A stretch of 64,000 nucleotides of DNA from Conoideocrella luteorostrata (taxonomy: Eukaryota > Ascomycota > Sordariomycetes > Hypocreales > Clavicipitaceae). Below, piece after piece: positions 21,384-35,397 of this stretch; positions within the stretch are counted from its first letter, which is position 1, and every line of letters starts with the position of its first letter. The stretch spans positions 159,246 through 223,245 of the forward strand of contig JASWJB010000033.1 of assembly GCA_032433595.1 (NCBI GenBank), written 5' to 3'. Both the position numbers and the translations under genes were made by a program. The notes under the pieces are model-generated. The model had not been told where the DNA came from. It made no database searches and saw only the letters and a list, made by a program, of their open reading frames with translations.

Positions 21384-24300
21384 ATGGCGAACTCCAACAT
21401 CAACCCATCGCCACAGGCTGTCACAGCACTCGTGCAGAAGCTTGCCGACGCAGACCCGGACTTTCGTTTCATGTCATTGAACGATTTGTTGCAACTGCTA
21501 CACGTAGCCAAGCCAGAGTTTCTCCAACACGATTATAACACAGCTGCCCGGGCAGTCGACGGCGTCGTCAAAACGCTTGATGACCAGAATGGCGAGGTCC
21601 AGAATCTGGCGGTCAAATGGTTGGTTCCCACAAGGAAACGTTATTTGTTCAAGACTCTAACAGCGTCAACACAGCTTGGGTCCTCTTGTTAGCAAGATAC
21701 CGATGCCGATCCTGGCTCCCATGATTGACAAGCTGTCGTCAATGAAGCTCAAGAACTCTGTTGACAACACCATCCCTGCGCTCGCCCTACGATCCGTTAT
21801 AATGCATCTTCCTCGTCCTGTGCCAGGAGTCACAGCATCAGCGGACGTTCAAATGGCATATGATGCCATCCACCGTGTCCTTATCCCTCGCCTCATCGGA
21901 CCAGGACGGGCTGAGAATGCCTCGGTGCCGATCCTGCCGTTGGGCATGCTACAAGAAGATAATAACGTCAACCCGGAGGCTCTGGATGTCTTGATCGAGA
22001 TAATGCGATGTTTCGGTCCTCTTCTTCAGTCTGTTGAGGTGGAAGCTATGCAACAGGTAGTCATGCAGCTGCTCGAGAGCAACAACGGTACTTCTGTGGT
22101 GAAGAAGAGAGCGGTGGTTGCTATGTCTATGCTAGCTGTCTACCTCGCGGATGAGCATCTAGAAGACATTGTTCAAAGACTGACATCGGGTCTATCTGAT
22201 TCCAGCACCGGAGCTGTTAACCAACGCCTTTATATCTCTATCATGGGCAGCATGGCTCGCTCAATACCTGCCCGGTTTGGGCCACATATTGCCAAGGTTG
22301 CACCTTTTGTGTTCCAAGCACTTTCTGAAGAAAATCTCCTAGCCCATCTCGAAATGATGAGTGATGGAGAGGACCTAGGGCTGGAGTTCAATGAAGTGCG
22401 AGAAACAGCCCTGGTCTCCCTGGAGGCGTTCTTAGCCTCTTGCCCACAAGAGATGTGTCCATTCACTGACGATATAATTTCATCCGCTCTCCGGTATCTC
22501 AAGTACGATCCAAATTATACAGTTGATGACGAGGATGATGATGATGTGGATATGGATGAGGATGAGGATGGAGACGAACAAGATGACGAGTTTGACGCTG
22601 ATGACGGATTCGAGGCTGATGACGATGACGCTAGCTGGAAGGTTCGTCGATGTGCGGCTAAAATGCTCTATACACTTATCGCCACTTGTGGCAGTGGAAA
22701 TCTCTTGGATAATGGAGTCTTGTATAAACAAGCTGCGCCCCCCCTTATCAGGCGCATCGACGAACGGGAAGAGAATGTACGGCTGGAAATTATATCAGCC
22801 TTGGCACTTCTCGCTCGAAAAACGGGCGAGGGACTCCATATTGCCAACTTTTCTCTGGACGAGTCGGAGGCCACCATGATCCCACAGGCGCCTCTGAATC
22901 GCAAAAGGCGACGACAAAGCAGTGCTGGAACAGCCACCACCGTGTCTCAGTTTATGGCTGGCTCTGGCCTGACCTCACCAGTCCTAGAGAAAGTGCCTGC
23001 CTCTGGTCCGAGAGCAGACTTGGCTCAACTGACTCCAACCATCGTCAAGGCCTCTTTGAGACAGCTGAAGGGTAGATCTGTACCTACGAAGCAATCAATT
23101 ATCAATTTGCTGGATGATATTGTCTTGGTTCAATCAGGGGGACTATCACTGTTTTTCCCTGAACTAATTGGGCCCATTCTCGAAGCTGCAAAATCCTCTG
23201 GACATGGCGCCGTAGCATCTTCATTGGCCAGTGCTGGCGGGTCAGCCTCTGCGACTCCAAGTACTCTTAGGATTGCGACATTGAGGCTGATGAGCGATAT
23301 TTCAAAGACTCATTCATCTTCCGTCTTGCAACCTTATTTGACCATGATTGTCGCCGGTGTTACTGCCGCGGTTCATGACAAATTCTACAAAATTTCCAGC
23401 GAAGCTATCAGGACTGCGGAGGAGCTTGTTAAGGCCATTACTCCTCCACGGTCACGGAATTCGGGTTCGAAGTACAAGTCAGAGTTGGAATCACTATACG
23501 ACGTCATCGTGGATAGGTGTTCTGCAAATGATGCCGACGTGGAGGTTCGCCAAAGAGCTATCCACGCTTTGGGGATCCTTGTGTCGAGAACTTCGGAAGA
23601 AGCTACGGATCTGCTGTCTGCAGACAAGCGTCAAATGGCTCTCAACATATTGCAGGAGAGGCTCAAGAACGAAACTACCAGACTGGCAGCGGTTCGTGCT
23701 GTGGATACCGTCGCAGCTTTTGCGTCCGGTCCTACACAGCTCGATAAAAGCTGGATACAGGACGTCGCTCTCGAGCTTTCGGCCCAGCTGCGCAAATCCA
23801 ATCGATCACTTCGTGGCTCAAGTGTCAATGCTTTGAAGCACCTGGTACTTTCTACTGCCGCGAGGGATAAATTGGAGCAGGAGACAGTGGTCGGGATTGT
23901 ATCCGAGCTGGCCCCCGCTGTTACGAACAGTGATACCCATCTCCTTGGGCCGGCGCTACTTATTCTGGCCAGCCTAGCTACAAAACATCCTGATATTGTT
24001 GTCTCACCCGATATGGTGGCCGCATTCTGCCAACTCTTGAAGTCTCACTTTGCGAGCATCGTACTAGATCAAATCCTTGAGCTGATGGCCAAAATTGGCG
24101 AAAGCGGTGCCAGTAAACCACTCATGACAGGATTGTTGAAAGATGTCAGCGTTTCTGGAGACCCTTCCGTCGTGGGTAAGGTTATAGGAACCCTACTAGT
24201 CACTGGTGATAGTTCTGCCGGAGTTTCTGTTCACAGTTTCATATCTGAGCTTGAGAACAGCTCCAAAAACGGTGACGAGGCTCGGGTAAGTCTCGCTCTC

Positions 24301-25613
24301 GCCGTTCTTGGAGAGACAGGCATGAGATTAGGTCCAACATCCCCTTTGAAGCCAGAGCTATTTTTGAATCAATTTCACTCGGAACCGGACAAAGTATCTC
24401 TCGCCGCAGCCATTGCACTTGGTCGTGCCGGTTCCGGTAACGTGGCTCAGTTCCTTCCAGTTGTTTTGGAGAAGATGCAATCTGGTGGGAACACCGAGTA
24501 TCTTCTCATCCAGTCTATCAAGGAAATTCTTCAGTCAATCACTAACCAATCAGCTAATTTGCGAGAGTACGCCGTCCCGATTTGGGATCAGCTTATCGGG
24601 GCTTCCGAAGCAACCGACAACAGGGTTATATGTGCGGAGTGTGTAGGACGGCTCGTAACCCTCGATCCCAGCACATTCATGCCTAGGCTACAGGTAAGCC
24701 ACGACAACTAGACACTCTTCACCTTCTTATAAACTGATGAATTTTGTAGTCTTTACTCAAAAACAAGTCATCTGGCATTCGAGGCATGGCAGTTCAAGCA
24801 GTCCGCTACACTTTACCCGAAAGCGAGGAGGCCTTTGATGCTATGCTCAAACAAACTCTCATTGGCATGCTTTTGACTGTGCTGCAAGACTCAGACACCG
24901 AAATTCGACGACTAGCTATGACGACATTGAACTCCGCCGCCCACAATAAGCCTGACCTTATCCTGCCACACCTCGGAGAACTCATGCCTTTTGTTCTAAC
25001 CGAATCGGTTATCAAGCCCGAACTCATCAAGGAGGTGATGTTGGGTCCGTTTAAACATACTGTGGACGATGGCTTGGAAGTTCGGAAGGTGAGAGTGACT
25101 TGTACCTGTTCCATCCTCACAAGAATACAATCACTTACTTGGGAATAGAGTGCCTACGAAACGTTATATGCCCTCATGGAAACGGCATTTACTCGCATTA
25201 ATAATATCGCATTTTACGATCGGGTCGTGGCAGGTCTTAAGGACGACAATGATATCCGACAGCTGTGTAACCTCATGATTACGAAGTTGATTGTGATTGA
25301 CCCTGATGAAACCGCCCGCAGACTTGATTCCATCGCTGAAGCCTATAGAAGTGTTTTGTCTGTCAAGCTCAAAGAAAACGCTGTCAAACAGGATGTTGAA
25401 AAGCAAGAGGAGGCCAACAAGAGTGTGCTCCGAGTTACGCTTTTGCTTGGAGACAAGATGAAAGCCATGACTGGCAACGCTGGGGCAGTAACGAGCAACG
25501 CCGGAGCAGCAGGAGTTTGGACATCGTACTGGGAGTGGGCCAATAAGGAGTGTGATAAGCAGCTCAGAGGGTTGCGTGATGAGACCAAAGAGCTGCAAAC
25601 TCGCATGATGTAA
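21384..25613 (+). CDS. Cullin-associated NEDD8-dissociated protein (CAND1/TIP120)
   Basis: Four exons, join(21384..21619, 21675..24693, 24750..25088, 25149..25613), encode 1352 residues, the usual CAND1 size. Introns are 55, 56 and 60 nt; the first restores VKCLGPLVSK. The protein is an array of HEAT repeats from end to end with a TIP120 domain at the C-terminus (about 1160-1330). An Asp/Glu-rich loop at about residues 375-415 precedes the conserved DASWKVRRCAAK helix; it is longer than the short acidic loop seen in animal homologues. CAND1 binds cullin-RBX1 not modified by NEDD8 and exchanges substrate receptors of SCF ubiquitin ligases, in nucleus and cytosol. In Aspergillus the family is split into two genes; here it is one continuous gene. 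Confidence 0.93.
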
Positions 25614-25812
25614 TGAAGCGTTTACGTGAAAGTGCTTTCTGCCATTAGCATGGTTTCATGTCAGACTCGCGCAGTTCATTCTTTTTAGAATGATAAATGA
25701 ATGACCTTATCCTCGCCGTATGAAATGCTCTTTTGCTATAGTTCTGTGATTCAATCATTTGCACGCGAAGAGGAAAGGAAAGGAAAAGAATATTAGGTGG
25801 CTCAAGTGCTCT

Positions 25813-27855
25813 CTACTTGATCTGCCTGTTGTGACTCCTCGGATTCTCCATGTCTCCATTGGAGGTGTTTTTTTCTGTGGTTTCGGTATCATCGCTTATT
25901 TCCGACTCCATACTATGAGGCGAAACGTTCGCACCGATATCTAGCTTCCCTTCTCCTCTCCGTTTACGTGGGACCAAGCTATGCAGCCACCTGGGCACAA
26001 TGAAGCCGATTCCGATGATAACTAAAGCAATATGTCCTACACCAAATCCCAGAATATGAAGCGGGTCTTCGCGCAGTGCGTAGAACGATGGATATGAGAA
26101 ACTATACACTATGGCGAGGATAGGTGCAGCAATATAGCGGATCAAAGGGCCCCAGAAAGATGGTATATTCCAGTTATTGCCATTGCCGATGATCTCGTTA
26201 AGGTCCCGACGCAGCTGATTGCCCTTTGCCATCACATCAGTATGTCTGTTTCAAGTAAGATGGGGGGAGTGACCCACTGGGTAGAACGCCAGGTACCACA
26301 TTCGGCTGGTAAAAGCATTTTTTCGCCACCATTTCGGCGCCGGTGAGTCGGGGGTTTCGCCCGTGACGAGAGAGGCGAGTGTACATGCGGCAAAGAGGCC
26401 AAAGCCAACGCCTGCTCCAACGACCGGGGAAACAGCTTGTGCAAGCGCCACTCCTAGAATCATGCCGCCGAAGTAGCCGCTATTATAGGTAATGAACGCT
26501 GGCAGACCTACCTGCCCTACGACGTCTTTCCAGCGATAGACGGTAGTTGACGTGACACACTCAGACCACACGACGAACACCAGGGCGACGTCGTTTATCC
26601 AGCGATCGATTCCAGTGAGGAGGTAGTACCCGAACTCGGTACAGTACGGCAGTGAGAGTAGAACGAAGACGGCAACGACGATCGTCACCACCAAAGAGCG
26701 GTTCCAGCGGGGCTGGGCATCCATGGCGAGCGTCACGATGGCGTCCACCATGGCAAATGCTGAGCTATATCCCAAGACCATCAAGGTGAAAAAAAGGAGG
26801 ACGGCCCAGAAGTTGGCTCCGGGCATTTGTGTGACTGCGGACGGGAGGGTGATGAACTCGACTGTGAAGCTGCCTAGACGGACGCCATCCTGGGGGAAGA
26901 GACCGAGAAACCCGACAACGCCGTACACGGCAAACGCAGCGATGTTTTCGAAGAGCACGTTGCTGGTTACTATGAGGATGGAGTCCATGACGGCGTTGGA
27001 GTACTTTTGATTATAGGATGCGTAGGAGGTGAAGTAGCCGAAGCCGACACCAGTCGAGAAGAATACCTGGCCACATGCCGTCTGCCAGATTTCGCCGCTG
27101 GCAAGTTTCTCGCCGTGCCATGACGCCCAGAAGAGCTTCACTCCCTGAGAGGCGTTTTCCAGCGACAAGGACCGCCCGATCAGGACAATGGTGATGACAA
27201 TGGGCAGGCCCATGGTGAAGTAGACGACTCTGCCTGTGAGCCCCACGCCCCGGAATATAGACACCCACACGAGAAACCACGTGAAGACGGTCCATCCCAC
27301 CGTCTCTGCAATCATGCCCACCCCGGGGTAGGATGTATATCTGAGCACCTCGGACCCGTCAGGCGAGAAGCTACCCGGCAGGGGGTCAACATTCGCCACG
27401 ACGTCCTTGTAGAAGAAGTCCTCGCCGCGGCCATCCCACGGGAGTGGGCTCTGGAACGAGCTTCGAAAGTACCTCATGATCCAGGCCAGATTGGCCACAA
27501 AGTACGGACTGACAACGAAGCCGACGTACAGGAGACTGAGGCCCAAGCCCCGGAGGCGATGGTTGACGGCGTTGTTGGCAACGACGCACCCCCCACGGTA
27601 GGCCTGGCCGATGGCAATCTCAAGGACCAACACGGGGATGGCGATGAGGAAGACACACATGAGGTAGGGGATGAACCACTGCAGACCGCTGTTGTTGAAA
27701 ACCTGGGACGGGTACCGCAAGAGGTTGCCCATGCCGGCGCAGCCTCCCATTGCGGCGAGGAGGAAAGCCATTCGAGAGGGCCATTGGTCACGCCCATCGG
27801 GGGACTGTTGAGGCGCCGGCAGGAGGTATTTCGCCGTGGTTTTGAGGGCATTCAT
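25813..27855 (-). CDS. SLC6/NSS-family sodium-coupled symporter
   Basis: Two exons, complement(25813..26223, 26278..27855), encode 662 residues. The 54-nt intron (GTGGGT..CAAAG) joins WYLAFYP to GNQLRRDLNE. The frame contains about 12 membrane segments. TM1 carries the NSS signature GMGNLLRYPSQVFNNSG, whose unwound middle forms the substrate and sodium site in bacterial and animal members. LEIAIGQ follows TM2, and the C-terminal cytosolic tail is hydrophilic. Animal members carry neurotransmitters, amino acids or osmolytes with sodium; substrates of the fungal members are not established. Gene direction is opposite to CAND1, with about 200 bp between the two 3' ends. Confidence 0.9.
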
Positions 27856-29434
27856 GATGCCGAGTCAGATGGGATGTCTGGGTGTTTAGGTTCCCCAGGC
27901 CATTTGGGTTGCTGGGAACGACGACAAGACAAACGTCAATGGGAGCAGAATGTGACTCGTGGAATAGGAATGGTGAGAACAGGGGGAAAGTATCTCGAAC
28001 GATTCAACTTTTGAGGTAAAATCCAACGTCATTGCATTTTAATTTTAATATGCGTGTTAGCATGCTTGCAGGGGAAGTGAAGTGGGCGTCACGGACAACC
28101 CCCAACACCGACCAGCTGTCCCATCTCATCCATCGGTGACGACACCCGGAGGAGCAAGGTTAAAAAAAAAAAACTCAAAAAAGTGACAGCGTTCACAAGG
28201 ATCGAGCGGTAGTGTCTTGGCGTGGCTTTCTCGCTCGAGGAGCAGAGTGACGCCGCTGGTATCCCGTTATCCCATTATCCCAACATCCACATGCCAAGGG
28301 GCAGCCAAGGGCTCGGCATCGAGATGGTTGGTGTGACGAGCGGGTCTATTTATACCTATGGAACGCCAAGGGAGTGAGGAGCACGCAAGCGTCACTGAAT
28401 TTAATCGAATTAGAGAAACGCTCCGCCCGTCAAAAGGCTTGCACTGATTCCTTTATGCACTCGAAAAACAGGCAAGTTGCGGCATATGCATTTGCACAAT
28501 AACGAAGTGGGCACAGTCGAACTTGGAGACTAGGGAATCCTAAATGTACCGCTGTCAGCTGGACCTTCTCGTACTATTAGGATGGTGTGCTCAGCGCGGG
28601 CCACTCTTTTCCCCCGCAGGGTCTGCCCAACAATTTCATCATGCGAAGTTCCAGAAACTCGTAGCGTGAGAGCTTGGGCACAGGTTGCAATGACATGAAG
28701 GGCCATATGTCAGTCAACCTTGGTTGGTGCGGGAGTGGGTGTACTTATACTTCGGTCGGAAGCCCTCTTGTCCCTCATTTAGGCACGTTCACCATATTGA
28801 GTTCATCCGATGTGAATAAGCCTAGCTTTCTTTATTTAAATCGACAGCATTAAATTTAAAGCTAAGCTTAAAATAGATGCCCTGGATTACATGTAGTCTT
28901 TGCATTCATACCTATTCATTGGAGTCGAGGACACCAGAGATGCCAAATGAGTTCAAAAAAATCAAAAAAAAGGACGGCATACTGCTAATTTCACGCATCT
29001 AGATTACAAGACAGAACGCAAATGCTTAGACTGCAGAACTCCAAGGGCCGTCACTGCCAAATTATTATCGTATCCGTCTCTCTGAACATGTTGAAGACCG
29101 CTAATGGTGTAGGCTTGGCAGCCCCTGAGAAAGTAGATCACCATGTGAACCAAGACCTTGCATTGGCCCTCCAAAGGGATAATACAGTGCCTCGTTGTGT
29201 TGGAAGTGCTCATGTACCTTTGTTTTTCCAGTAGAGAATTTACCTCAAGTTATCATAATTCTAGACCGTGTCTTCTAGTTTACAAATGGCACACTACAAA
29301 GCAGGATTGATTGTTGGCTATTATGTAGGTATAGTACCTTTGATAGATTTATTCCACTGGAAAACTTATATCAAGTAAGTTTGAAACTAACAGTGAAACC
29401 TGCCCTGTGCTGTAGGTATTGTTATCACCCCTGC
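27856..29434. other. Gene-free region between symporter and ABC transporter
   Basis: No gene was supported. It contains poly-A runs (28160-28171, 28955-28972), an A/T-rich block (28820-28900) and a possible TATA element TATTTATACC near 28347. The left ~500 bp are the promoter side of the SLC6 gene. The short frames near 29004-29234 overlap antisense and have no domain. Confidence 0.55.
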
Positions 29435-32400
29435 TTACGCAGAAGAAGTTTCGGGTCTTCCACGTTGCGCAGCATAGAGCTTCGCGAATGCCCCATCAAC
29501 CCTCGCCAATAGCTCCTCTGGCTCACCATACTCAAGTAACACGCCCCCATCTAGAACAACAACCTTATCAAATCTACGGACACCAGCGAGACTGTGCGTT
29601 GCCATGATGACAGTGCTAGTCGCGAACTCCGACTCGACGATGGCTTCTATGTAAGATTCGGTGCTGGCGTCAACACTGTGAATTATGAGTGATACTTAGT
29701 GTCAGCTTTCATACTGCATCATAATATCTTTTTTCAGATATGAACGCAAGGAAAGGGAGGGTCTGTTACTTACCCGCTGCTCGGCTCATCTAAAACCAGG
29801 ACCGGGCTCTTGCGCAAAAGCGCACGGCCGAGGCAGAAAAGCTTTCTTTGCCCTTGGGACAAGAAGTCCTCTTCCATCTTCATATCAAGTATCGAGAATT
29901 CTAGAGGGTGAGAGGTCTCTGTGCTCTCCTTTGATCGGAAGATATCCCATAGCCCAACCTTCTGCAGGGCAGAGATGATATCAGTATCTGTAGCCTCGCC
30001 ATGCGGATCTGCATTCAGTCTGACACTCCCGCCAAACAAGAAAGGGTCTTGTGTGAGACATGTGAGCTTCTGACGGGTGACATCTTTAGGTACTAATGCA
30101 AGATCGACATCGTCTAAGACAATCCTCCCGGTAGACTCCTCGACCATGCCGAGCAGGGACAAGAGAAGTGAGGTTTTGCCACTTGCGGCACTTTCGTCAG
30201 CAAGTTTCTCGTCATAAGGCTTGTGGAATGATTTATGCTTGTGACTCTTACCTTCCTGTCCTGCCGCATATGGCAACTTTCTCCCCGGCCTGAATCGAAA
30301 TATCGATGTTGCGAAGCACGGGGTGACTGTGGTACGATGTTAGTTACTGCTTAAGACTGGTACAAAACTCCAGAAAGTATAAAGTGAGATATAGATACCC
30401 ATTATAGTGAGCCGACCAATTCTCAATGACCACCGATCCTTGAGACGGCCAGCCAGCGAGAATTATTGTATCCACAATCTCGCGAGGTTTCTCGGTCGGG
30501 GTATCCTCGGAGAAAGTCTTCACGCGCGAAATGGCACCCAAGGACGTCTCAAGCAAGGTCCAAAAGGTGATAAGGGCAGCCAAGGTATGGCCAAGATTCA
30601 TCATGCTTACAAGGGCAACGCCGAGGAAACCGGCGTCCAGTCTGCTGCGGAGCGTGACGCCTAGGGTGGTGAGCAGTATCGCGAGCCCAGCGACCGTCAG
30701 TCCCAATACAAGAGTCAGCCATCGTTGAATGCAGAGGAGCAAGTAATAAGGCTTCTGGGCCCTGTCGAGGAGGGCGAGATTCTTGGCGACGTGGTTGCTC
30801 GTCCAGCCATATGCTCGGATAGTGGCGATGCCCTGGAGAGACTCCAGAACGTGAGAATAGAGAGGTGCTTTCGCTTCCAGGCTAAGCCAGCATTAGCACT
30901 TCATATCGTTTGCAAGGTAACAATAGACATTACTCTAGTAGTCGAAGCTGCCGAGATGTCCTTAGATAAAAGCGCTGGAGGAAGAAGAGAGCACAGGCGA
31001 CGAAGGGCAGTACAGCTGCGAAGTAGGAAACAGCGACAATAGCCAACGCTGCAACTGCGAAACACGCAGCAAGCTCTATGATTCTCAAATTAGCGACCAG
31101 CTTCCTAGAGGATTGCGTTAAAGTTGCTACGGACGAAAGCTCGCATTCACGAGTGCCCCGGGTAGGGTCATGTCAACCAATTGCATGTCTTGACTGAATC
31201 TGTCATTGGAAAGAAATACTTATGGGTCAGTTCATGCTCTTGTTGTCTTACGCGAAAGTCATGACATACCTGTTAACCAACAACCCAGTGTCGGTCTTGG
31301 CCAGAAAAGACATTGGAGCTCTGTCGTTATCGTAAGAACATGAACAAGCCACTGGCAACAAGAAATTTGGCGATCTTACCGTATAACTGCCCGAAGCACA
31401 GTCAAGTGGAGAGACTGTGCAGACTTAGGTACGATCACCACGTACATGTAGCTGGGTATAATCATTAGCATAAGAGCCTCAAGCACGATGCTTGGTGAGC
31501 CTCCAGGCTTTGATAAGTCAGGTTCGACACCGTAGGAGAAGAACTCACTAGACCGCAGAAATAAGACCGGCCGCAGTAAAAACACCAAAAAGTGCATATA
31601 ACCCAAGCCAGTAGCCAAGCCGTGATGCTTGCGATCCGTCGCTGCTTTGGGCCCACAGTTTGATCCATGCATCTGTACTCACCCACATCAGCTTCGAGCC
31701 TGACTTACTGCGGCTGAGTGGCACTACACCAGCACTGATAAAAAGGGGCGGATCTGATGGAAGAAGCATGCTTACATTGCAGTGTGCTGAATGCCAAGTT
31801 TGAAGCTACGAAGATACCGAACAAGGCGAAGCTAAGCCATCCCAAAGACGAGAAGTAGTATAGATAGATGGACAAGTCTCCCATCTGTCTCTTGTCATCT
31901 TGTTTCGTGCTTGAGCTCTGAGTTTCACCAGCTGAAATTTTGGGGGGTGGGCTATTTCCTGAGGTCGCCGAAGAGCCATCGACTCCGGCTAGCTGTGGCG
32001 TAAGAGAAGCCATATTCTCAGATGAGCTCTGCTGAATGATTTGTCCTTGGTCGTCAAGTATGATAGTTTGGTCCGCGATGGCGCATAGGCTCACTGTGTG
32101 TGGTCGTTAGTAGGAACGACACGTTTTCCTAAACGCTATATGAGTTATTCAAAACTCATTGTTACTCACCAGAATGCGTGGCCAAAATGGCTGCCATACC
32201 CAGGTTCCGGATCAGTCCATCAGCTCCGAAGACACGCGTGGTGACGATGTCGTGGGTGACGGCATCCAGGCCGCTCAGTACATCATCCAGGACAGCGATA
32301 GGCTTGCGCGCATAAAGTGCCCGAGCTAATGTCTGTTTCATCTCAGTACGCAATACAATAGTCAGGCGCCGAGGCAGTTCTTACCAGGCGTTGCTTCTGC

Positions 32401-35098
32401 CCACCGCTGAGCGAAACCCCTTTGCTCCCGACATTCGTCGCGTCACCGTCCGATAACTGCAGCAAATCCACTTGTAAAGCGCAAGCGTGAATGACAGTAT
32501 TGTACCAAGCAGCGTCGAAGTCAGTTCCCGAGACAATGTTTTCTCGAACGGAGCCGTTCGAAACCCACGGGCTTTGGTCGCAATAGGCTAGCTCCTTGCT
32601 ACTGATCCAGACAGAGCCGCTGAATATGGTGGCTTCACCAAGAATGGCCTTTAGAATTGTAGACTTGCCACAGCCGACTGGTCCCAAAATGACTGTGAGA
32701 TGATGATTTTGGCCGATGCGCAGTGACATGTCTTTGATTACATGGCTGGAGCCTCGCCAGCCAACGGTAGCATTATGGATGATCACATGGTCGGAGTTGA
32801 AGATCGTACGAGGAAGAGGCTCTTTTGGTGTTGATTGCGGACGTTGAATCATTTCCACATGGTTATAGTCCGAAGGCGTCTGAATCGTGTCCGGCTTATC
32901 GTGGCTCTCCAGATTCGGTGTTTCTAGCGGGCATTCAGGCAGTCGTTTGTCGTCCCAGGACTCGCTAGCAAGAAAGTCCTGGATTCTCTGAAAGCAACCC
33001 AAGGCAGCATATGCCTGAGGAATCACCACTAACACTTTGCCTAGAGGCTCCATGAGGATGGAGAGAATGGACAGGGCTGTGACTGCCTGCGACACCGTCA
33101 CGAAGCTGTTACCCTGAACTTTGGCGGCGATTGCAAAGGTCGCAAATGTGAAGAACTGGGAGAACAGCGAGGGTAAGTTTACTGCGATTCATTAGTGCCT
33201 GCGCTGGATCAACTTAGAGGTGCGTTTCAGCTTACCAAGGCAGACATTGAAGCTGGACAAGCGCCTGAACCTCTTGGAGAGGTCCAGTTCAGTAACACGC
33301 ATACCCTGTATGAGAGATTCAAATTTGTTGCTAAGGCCCAACATCTTGACACTTCTCATTGAGCCTAGGGTATGTGCGGTAAAGTTAATCCTCGCTTGAA
33401 TCGCCTCGAGCCAGACCTTCTGGCGGGCGGTCACAAATCCAGCCGCTCTGACTGACATGGCGGTCGCCACTACCAAGTTGTAAAGTTAGCAACATAAACC
33501 AGTGAATAAAGCAGCCCTAAGCCCAATCGACATGAGTACATTGACTTACCCAACGCAACAATGACTGGAGTGACACAAACGGGACCGATTTGCATCTGTA
33601 AGAACCACACAGCAAAAGCAAGCTGAATGACACTCGCCCAACTTTCGGCGACCACAAGATGCCACGTCTCGCAGATTCGTTCGACGTCTGTACCAATCAA
33701 GGTCATCGCAGCAGAGTCACCGACTTGCGTCGACGGCGATTGCACAATCTTCTCATAGATCAGGGAAATGAGGCTGCCCCTAACCATAGCCATGAGTCGA
33801 AAGGAAAGGTGCTGATAAAAGCCTGTCGCGATCTTGTGACACACATATCTGATCAGCAGTAACCCGGGCGGGAGGAAGGAAGTTGAGCTTACGGGTATCC
33901 CTGTATGGACTAAAGCCACAGCACCGATCAGGCCATATCCTTGGTTCCAAGTTTGCTGACTGACGGGAGCCGATATAGTCTCTACGACTTGGTGGATGAG
34001 GAAAGGCTGTGCAAGGCTAAGTGCAACCAGACAAAGACGAGGAAGCGCAATCTTGGCAAGTTCCAACCGCCAGGCCGAAAGCGTAGCCAGAGCTAAGGCG
34101 TGCTTATGCCGATTGTGGTCTACTTTCTCTGATGCGTGAGGCAAGGTCAGACTACTAGACGACAATCTCGGTGCAAGAGGGCTCAAATAGTTCTCACTTT
34201 TAGTCATCCATCGAACCTGCAGCTCACTCGAAAGCTTGGAAGATCTAAGCTTTTCATTGATGGACTCGAGATCTTCAACGGCCAAGATGCGCCGGGATCC
34301 ATCAGAGAGCAAGTGTCTCAACCACCAAAAAAGCCCACGACTGAGGAGGCCACTTGTTGCCTCGCGTGAGAGGCTGCGATACGCACCAGCCAGGATTTTC
34401 CTTTTGTTCTTGGTCTCTAGGACGAGAATCAGAACCTGGACGGCTAGAGCAGCGGTGAGAATAGCTGGCATGAGATGTTTGTCCGATGCCAGGAGCCAGG
34501 CGGTTCGGACACGCGCGCCGTTCAGGGGTAGTGAAATTATGAGATAACCAGTGATTATGAAAGATGGCCGTGGGCTTTTGCCATGTTGAACTTGGGACAG
34601 GACAGCGAGGGCGAGAGCGGCGCAGAGGCTTAATACGGATGAGGCCAGGGTTGCGCGAGTGGTGAATTCATGTCCCGAAGCCCATAAGATCAGCAAGGCT
34701 AAGTTGAGTCCGGCATAAACGAGAGTCGATACCTGCCAGCCTATGTTAATGACATGAACTTGCTGACAATTACAAAAAAGTGCAACAACAAGGGTGACCG
34801 AGAAGTACGAACGAGTTTGAACATCGATAGAAGTAGTGATGGCCTCACAGCCGAAACGGCTTTGAAGATGCGGGCCACCTGAATAGGGGCAATCAGGAGA
34901 AACCCAGCCGACAGCGGGATAGACAGGACGCTTTCTTCGAATAGCACTATGGAAAGATCATGTCAGTGACTAGCCACAAAGTGTCGCATTATCATTCAAG
35001 GGCTGCGTACCTGTGAAGTCGAACCCGCCTCGACAAGACTCCGTGGCGACGGCTGGCCCGAAAAGCTCATCGTGGCAGACATTCGACACATTATTCAT
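29435..35098 (-). CDS. ABCC (MRP-type) full-size ABC transporter
   Basis: Seventeen exons, complement(29435..29675, 29774..30181, 30252..30326, 30399..30881, 30934..31075, 31135..31199, 31270..31320, 31380..31451, 31549..31672, 31776..32093, 32170..32332, 32385..33181, 33236..33469, 33550..33832, 33893..34732, 34813..34946, 35011..35098), encode 1505 residues. The layout is an N-terminal TMD0 (about 1-170), TMD1, NBD1, TMD2, NBD2. NBD1 has Walker A GPVGCGKST (about 693), Q-loop CDQSPWV, signature LSGGQKQR and Walker B IAVLDDVLSGLD. NBD2 has Walker A GRTGSGKT, restored across an intron, the LSQGQ signature and Walker B LVLDEPSSGVD. The family exports glutathione conjugates, toxins and secondary metabolites across plasma or vacuolar membranes. 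All phases close in frame and no disruption was found, so it looks functional. The 60-nt intron 33833-33892 has no stop and keeps frame, so retention would only add 20 residues. A transposon-like element lies about 300 bp upstream. Confidence 0.92.
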
Positions 35099-35397
35099 GC
35101 TGAGTCACAGAATATTGGGTGAAGCCTGGTGAATTATTGAACGTTTCGTTGGTAAAAGGGGGTGATCGTATGGCCAGGAAAGGATTTGGGTCCTCACGGT
35201 ACTGGTTCGGCTTTGAGCGAACACAAGGACACAAATGAAAGTGAAGCTTCCCGAGTCTCGTAAGGTGAAGAATGAAGAGAGGCACCGTGTAATCCTTTGA
35301 ACCAACGTGGGCACGTACGTAAGCAATGATCGGCCAACAAGAGCCTCTCACGGCTTCACCCCAGAATGGCAAGTCTGCTTGTGCGTTATCTTACGGC

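Noticed and set aside
28545..28620. Segment GGACCTTCTCGTACTATTAG resembling part of a large-subunit rRNA complement
   Set aside because: Similarity is confined to about ten bases around TCTCGTACTA; flanking sequence does not follow rRNA, so it is taken as chance.
30344..31042. Apparent stop codons and plus-strand frames in the second membrane domain of the ABC transporter, suggesting a pseudogene
   Set aside because: Removing a 59-nt intron (31076-31134) and a 52-nt intron (30882-30933) restores the family sequence NASFQLAAC and LRLLDLEAKAP in frame.
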